A stretch of DNA of 64,000 nucleotides from Desulfurococcales archaeon (GTDB lineage Archaea > Thermoproteota > Thermoprotei_A > Sulfolobales > Acidilobaceae). Shown one piece after another: positions 60,626-64,000 of this stretch. A model generated the notes under the pieces. It ran no database searches. It saw only the letters and a program-made list of their open reading frames with translations, and was not told where the DNA came from. Position numbers and translations under genes: made by a program. How positions within the stretch are numbered: the stretch's first letter is position 1; each line of letters opens with the position of its first letter. The stretch covers positions 1 to 64,000 of the forward strand of contig WAOT01000038.1 of assembly GCA_015521115.1 (NCBI GenBank). Direction: 5' to 3'.

Positions 60626-60982
60626 CTACCTCGGTTTCCTACCAGGTTTATAAGCTAACTGCCGGGTGGGGTACGTGGAGTTAGTAGTGGGCTGCCCCCC
60701 ACTCTCCCTTTTCCTATAAAGTACGAATGTTCTTCCGCGAACCCCCATTAGCCTTGCATTAAGGAGTCTTGCTACCCTCCTCGCTATCTCCCTTCTATCA
60801 GTGTCTTCTACCTCGACCCCACTGCGGAGTATTTTGATTTTAACGACTTCCTTCTGCTCCAGCCTCCTGTCTATCTCTTTTATGAGCGATGGCGTAATAC
60901 CGTTCTTCCCTATAATTACATCTGCCCTACTATGGTGCGCCATCTGCACCCTCTTCCTCAGCGATTCCGCCCTCTCGCTCAT
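60626..60982 (-). CDS. YhbY/CRM-domain RNA-binding protein
   Basis: Small ribosome-assembly type RNA-binding protein. About 118 residues. The CRM motif is ADVIIGKNGITPSLIKEID, followed by LEQKEVVKIKIL and RLMGVRGRTFVLYR, the full YhbY fold, then a basic tail. ATG 60982 is chosen because GGAGC lies just before it and the family starts close to the helical SERAESLRKRVQMAHHSRAD stretch. It overlaps the end of the Rpp21 gene by about 53 bases in another frame, an unusually long overlap. Confidence 0.88.
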   Translation of the reverse strand: MSERAESLRKRVQMAHHSRADVIIGKNGITPSLIKEIDRRLEQKEVVKIKILRSGVEVEDTDRREIARRVARLLNARLMGVRGRTFVLYRKRESGGQPTTNSTYPTRQLAYKPGRKPR

Positions 60983-61319
60983 AGCTCCGCCCCTTCCTAT
61001 ATGGGTACCTGTGGATCCAGCCACACCTTTTACAGGTTATCACTACGTAACTGAAACCACCCTGAGTCTTCAGCCTGACCCTCGCCGTCACTCCGGGTAT
61101 GAGGGGGAGGCCGCAGTTCTTGCATAGTGACCTTTTGATCCTCCTCTGCAATCTCACCCCAGTCTTCATTGAGAGCTGCTTAATGTACCTCCCAAGCCGG
61201 GCCGCATACTCTAGGTCTCCGCTCTTGGCTGCGGCCTCTGCTATCTTGAGAAGATAGGATTGGCGTTGGCGGACTATGTCCTGGTAGGTCCTCTTTAACT
61301 TGTTACGCCGCCTCCTCAA
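60930..61319 (-). CDS. rnp4: RNase P protein component 4 (Rpp21)
   Basis: Protein subunit of the archaeal tRNA 5'-processing enzyme RNase P. About 129 residues: an N-terminal pair of helices (RTYQDIVRQRQSYLLKIAEA) and the zinc ribbon with LCKNCGLPLIPG and TCKRCGWIHRYP. The acidic C-terminal tail overlaps the next gene. It starts 17 bases inside the end of the DNA ligase gene, so lig, rnp4, yhbY and rps19e appear to be translated from one transcript. Confidence 0.94.
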   Translation of the reverse strand: MRRRRNKLKRTYQDIVRQRQSYLLKIAEAAAKSGDLEYAARLGRYIKQLSMKTGVRLQRRIKRSLCKNCGLPLIPGVTARVRLKTQGGFSYVVITCKRCGWIHRYPYRKGRSYEREGGIAEEEGADGAP

Positions 61320-63108
61320 CCTTCCTCAACTGCCTCGTGTACATCTCGTATAACTCGTCCTCCGTGGTGGCATCCTCCGGCCTCTTATCTGGCCTCCATC
61401 TTATGAAGCGCGGGAACCTTATTGAGATCCCCACGCCTGGCCTGACACGGCCCAGGCAGCAGGTGTGCATTGGGGAGAGGGTCAGCTCTGCCCCGAGGAT
61501 CTCTGCGACAAAGTATGGCTCGATCCAGACGTCGGGCTGCATTTTAGAGTCTACTCTTGGGTGTTTATGTGGGATAATGTGTGGCTTGAGCATGTCCTGC
61601 ATTCTGAGGAGTTCCTCGTCCGTGAAGCCCGTAGCTACCTTACATACTGTCCGGAATGTGTCGGTCTCTGGGTTGTACGCTGCCATGAGTAGGCTGCTTA
61701 GGAGTCCTCCCCTCTTACCTCTCCCGTAGAATGCTCCGACTACCACGAGGTCTACGGTATCAATCATCTCACTCTTATAGTCCTTCTTAAGCTTTACCCA
61801 AAGCCACCCCCTTACTCCTGCCCTATAGATGCTTCCCTCGTGTATGGCCTTTACCATGACACCTTCAGCACCGTTTTCTATTGCCTCTAGGAAGAAGTTC
61901 CACAGCTCTTCTGGGCTGCTAGTGTAGATGTGTTTTGCGAGCTGGAACGTGTCCGAGGGGTCAATGGACTGTGTTAGGTTCTCCCTCCTCACAGGGAGGG
62001 GCTTCTGGGTGAGGTCGTTTCCGTCCCTGTATATCATGTCGAATAGGAAGACGGCTACGGGCACCTCTTTCATTATCCTATGGATATCGTATTTCCTCTT
62101 CCTCTGCATCAGAACCTGGAAGGGGAGGAGTTCGAGTGTATCGGGGTTTATGGCCACTATCTCCCCCTCAAGGATAGCGGTGTTCGCTTTCACATGTTTT
62201 CGAACCATTTCTACTACATCTGGGTACATTCTTGTTATGTCTTCGAGCCTCCTGCTGAATATGACGACCTTGTCCCCATCCTTGTGGATCTGGCCTCTCT
62301 CTCCGTCATATTTGTACTCAACTAAAGCCCTCCCCCCAACTTTCCTTAATATCTCCGCTGGGTCGCGCCCCCTTTCAGCTAGCATTGGGCGGACTGGTAT
62401 GCCTACTGTTGGTGTCAAGTTCTTGAGCGCTTCCAATCCTTTTTCGGCGAGTGTTTTCGCGATGAATCCTAAGTCCGCTCTCAGGTTGTAGGCCCTCTCC
62501 ACTATCTCCCTTGCATGTATGCCGCCACCATATACTATGGCGAGCGCGTCGAGGACTGTAGCGTCTCCTATCCCTACTCTGAGCCTTCCCTCAATGAACC
62601 TCACTATATATCTGGCTTCCAGGGGTTCGGCGTCGCTTAGTAGCCCCGCTATTAATCTTAGCTTAATGTCTCTACTGTTTTCCCCCTGAGCGTAGGCGAC
62701 ACGTATCAGGGTCTGGTAGACGCGTGATAGTGTGAGCGGTTTCTCCTCCTCGCCGAAGAACGCGGCTAATGAGGCTTTCTTGGCCTTCGCCTTATATTCT
62801 GCGGCTAGGCGTTCTGCTACGCTTCCTAGGTCACCGATTTTCTTGTAGAGGCTATTGACCCTCTCCTCGGGAACCTTGTATGCGAGTGCTATGGCTTTAA
62901 TGAGGAGCTTCTCTCCCACGCCAAGCTCTGGTATGTCCTTCCACTCTGGCCCCAGTTTTCCCTGGATGAGGTATACTAGCTTGTCTATCACTTCTGGAGG
63001 AGTCTTTTTGATTAAGCTTACGAGAGCTAGTGTTAGCTGTGTTCTGCTTGTTATGCGCTCCATAATGTCGAAGGTTTTGGCTACTTCGATGAAGCGGAGA
63101 TCCGTCAA
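61303..63108 (-). CDS. lig: ATP-dependent DNA ligase
   Basis: Replicative archaeal ligase. About 601 residues from TTG 63108. An N-terminal DNA-binding domain of some 240 residues, then motif I VEYKYDGERGQ with the adenylated Lys at about residue 266, motif III AVFLFDMIY, motif IV EGVMVKAI and motif V VKLKKDY. The TTG start is chosen as GGTGG precedes it at the right spacing; a further TTG at 63126 lacks a site. A TATA-like CTATTATTAG on this strand lies near 63147. It leads the lig-rnp4-yhbY-rps19e unit. Confidence 0.97.
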   Translation of the reverse strand: MTDLRFIEVAKTFDIMERITSRTQLTLALVSLIKKTPPEVIDKLVYLIQGKLGPEWKDIPELGVGEKLLIKAIALAYKVPEERVNSLYKKIGDLGSVAERLAAEYKAKAKKASLAAFFGEEEKPLTLSRVYQTLIRVAYAQGENSRDIKLRLIAGLLSDAEPLEARYIVRFIEGRLRVGIGDATVLDALAIVYGGGIHAREIVERAYNLRADLGFIAKTLAEKGLEALKNLTPTVGIPVRPMLAERGRDPAEILRKVGGRALVEYKYDGERGQIHKDGDKVVIFSRRLEDITRMYPDVVEMVRKHVKANTAILEGEIVAINPDTLELLPFQVLMQRKRKYDIHRIMKEVPVAVFLFDMIYRDGNDLTQKPLPVRRENLTQSIDPSDTFQLAKHIYTSSPEELWNFFLEAIENGAEGVMVKAIHEGSIYRAGVRGWLWVKLKKDYKSEMIDTVDLVVVGAFYGRGKRGGLLSSLLMAAYNPETDTFRTVCKVATGFTDEELLRMQDMLKPHIIPHKHPRVDSKMQPDVWIEPYFVAEILGAELTLSPMHTCCLGRVRPGVGISIRFPRFIRWRPDKRPEDATTEDELYEMYTRQLRKVEEAA

Positions 63109-63157
63109 TCTCCCACCCCATAACAATAAGTCGTTGCTTGACGGCTAATAATAGGGT

Positions 63158-63229
63158 GGGGCTGTGAAGAGACCCGGCAAGTCCGGAGGCTACCTTGAGC
63201 CTGTGCGGATTAAGTAGGGTCTGAGCCCC
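63158..63229. other. Candidate structured RNA upstream of lig
   Basis: A 72-base irregular hairpin: GGGGCT (63158-63163) with AGCCCC (63224-63229); AGACCC (63170-63175) with GGGTCT (63217-63222); TCCG (63182-63185) with CGGA (63206-63209); AGGCT (63187-63191) with AGCCT (63198-63202). Twenty-one pairs are perfect, separated by internal loops. The larger internal loop resembles a guide pocket of an H/ACA RNA, but a proper end box and K-turn are not evident. It may be an unrecognised small RNA or a leader/terminator fold. Confidence 0.5.
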
Positions 63230-63232
63230 GCG

Positions 63233-63736
63233 TTAATCGCCTTTATCCTTCTTCCTGTATATCTGGTACAGGAGCTCGCCTGCGTAGCGGAGTGCTGCTT
63301 TAGCTTTTACCTTCTCCAGGGGGGTATAGAGGTTAACTATTCTCGCCTCCCTTAGGATCCCGTCTGGACCTTCCTTTACTTTAAGTCTAGCTCTCTCTTC
63401 CGGTGCTACACCATCTTTCGCCTGTCGTTCGGCAATCTCTTCCACGACCGATTCGATATACGATTTTATGTCTACTGGGAGGACTGTGGGGAATTTCGGT
63501 ACTAGTCTAACGTAGTCTTCTCCTTGGCCGAGTTTAGCTATTACTCTCCTGCTGACCTTTACGTCCTCTACCCTCTCGCTGGGGTCTATTGGCTCCTCGA
63601 CTGAAGCGGGTTCTAGCATTGCTAGGATAGTTGCTAGGATCCTTAGCTCTGATTTTAGCTCCTCGATTCTCCTCTTCAGGTATTCTATAAGCTCCTCTTT
63701 ACTTGCTAGACTCTCCCTTTCCCCCAGTATGCTCAA
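63233..63736 (-). CDS. Unknown conserved-looking protein with N-terminal coiled coil
   Basis: About 167 residues. Residues 10-45 form a charged coiled coil (EELIEYLKRRIEELKSELRI), residues 55-100 a beta-containing middle (RRVIAKLGQGEDYVRLVPKF), and residues 140-160 another helix (AKAALRYAGELLYQIYRK). No family is recognised; no signal or membrane segment is present. TTG at 63736 is the apparent start. It lies just upstream of the structured element and lig on the same strand, and downstream of the Trm112-like gene, so the four may be linked. Confidence 0.5.
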   Translation of the reverse strand: MSILGERESLASKEELIEYLKRRIEELKSELRILATILAMLEPASVEEPIDPSERVEDVKVSRRVIAKLGQGEDYVRLVPKFPTVLPVDIKSYIESVVEEIAERQAKDGVAPEERARLKVKEGPDGILREARIVNLYTPLEKVKAKAALRYAGELLYQIYRKKDKGD

Positions 63737-63798
63737 TGCGTTGGCACCCAGTATTACGATCTATGGGTTTAGGATTGGATTGGGGTGGAAGCGTAGTA

Positions 63799-64000
63799 TT
63801 ACAGCGATAATTCATTGAGTGAGGGGATTTTCATAGTCTTTTTCACGTTTTCCGGTATCCGGGCGAGGTACTTCTTTGCGAACCGGTTATACACCTTCAT
63901 GTCCCTATACTCATCATCTAACATTACGGGAATTTCATCGATAATTGGGTACCAGCGTCCGCAGTTTAGACACACGATAACCCCTGCCCGGATCCTTTTC
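63799..64000 (-). CDS. Trm112-like zinc-ribbon protein (5' end outside window)
   Basis: The frame enters from the window end and stops at the TAA of 63801-63799, about 67 residues. VIVCLNCGRWYPIIDEIPVM near the visible start is the typical Trm112p-like motif, followed by DDEYR and a short C-terminal tail. Trm112 proteins activate methyltransferases that modify tRNA, rRNA and release factors. Any earlier cysteine pair lies beyond the window. The gene is 62 bases upstream of the unknown coiled-coil gene. Confidence 0.75.
   Translation of the reverse strand, partial: KRIRAGVIVCLNCGRWYPIIDEIPVMLDDEYRDMKVYNRFAKKYLARIPENVKKTMKIPSLNELSL

Overview
The window is a dense stretch of a hyperthermophilic crenarchaeal chromosome with moderately high G+C (judged by eye). 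It carries a V/A-type ATP synthase, ABCE1/Rli1, XPD helicase, ribosomal protein S19e, RNase P Rpp21, the bifunctional fructose-1,6-bisphosphate aldolase/phosphatase, a tungsten aldehyde:ferredoxin oxidoreductase, a tetraether-lipid-synthase-type radical SAM enzyme and an archaeal Rnl3 RNA ligase. GTG and TTG starts, TATA-box promoters about 25-35 bases before starts, and GGTG-type ribosome sites are common. The content fits Desulfurococcales, probably Pyrodictiaceae (Hyperthermus, Pyrodictium, Pyrolobus); this placement is inference. I see no tRNA, rRNA, CRISPR array, insertion sequence or origin.

Layout: 1-279 is the AT-rich 3' end of an unknown gene. 339-7100 holds a family I CoA-transferase, a DUF763 gene broken by an in-frame TAG, two small unknowns, a PAPS-reductase/ferredoxin fusion and a ferritin-VIT1 membrane protein. 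7444-14813 holds a winged-helix regulator, fbp, rli1, an M28-like peptidase, a CitG-like enzyme and an RNA ligase. 14868-19468 holds citrate synthase and the sufCBD operon. 19596-33339 mixes cofactor, membrane and redox genes (DUF2299, gcvT, htpX, thioredoxin, Tes-like, RibD-C, YjbQ, XPD, M55 peptidase, aldo-keto reductase, FAD oxidoreductase). 33376-37650 holds a membrane protein, AOR with a MoaD-like protein, and a lipoate-ligase-like protein. 37714-44828 holds ATP synthase subunits F-E-A-B-D with I divergent. 44914-51888 holds PGI/PMI, pyrE, a polyprenol-kinase-like protein, a penicillin-acylase-family hydrolase and an MBL hydrolase. 52031-56263 holds an FtsX/MacB-type ABC exporter and DUF1641. 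56273-60154 holds a B12-dependent acyl-CoA mutase pair, a cytosolic BtuF-like protein and APS kinase. 60145-63736 holds S19e, YhbY, Rpp21, DNA ligase and an unknown. A Trm112-like partial gene ends the window.

The most interesting signal is metabolic. The large mutase subunit is annotated by similarity as methylmalonyl-CoA mutase, but at the two substrate-specificity positions it has Phe92 and Gln210. These have the same 118-residue spacing and identities as isobutyryl-CoA mutase, where methylmalonyl-CoA mutase has Tyr and Arg. With the CoA-transferase and the tungsten aldehyde oxidoreductase in the same window, this suggests a route from valine-derived isobutyryl-CoA to n-butyryl-CoA and possibly butanol. 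Other points of interest are the amber codon at a conserved Trp in DUF763, three intergenic stretches with strong RNA-like secondary structure, a palindromic operator on the suf promoter, a MoaD-like protein without the C-terminal Gly-Gly, and repeated convergent gene pairs whose stop codons share one CTAG.
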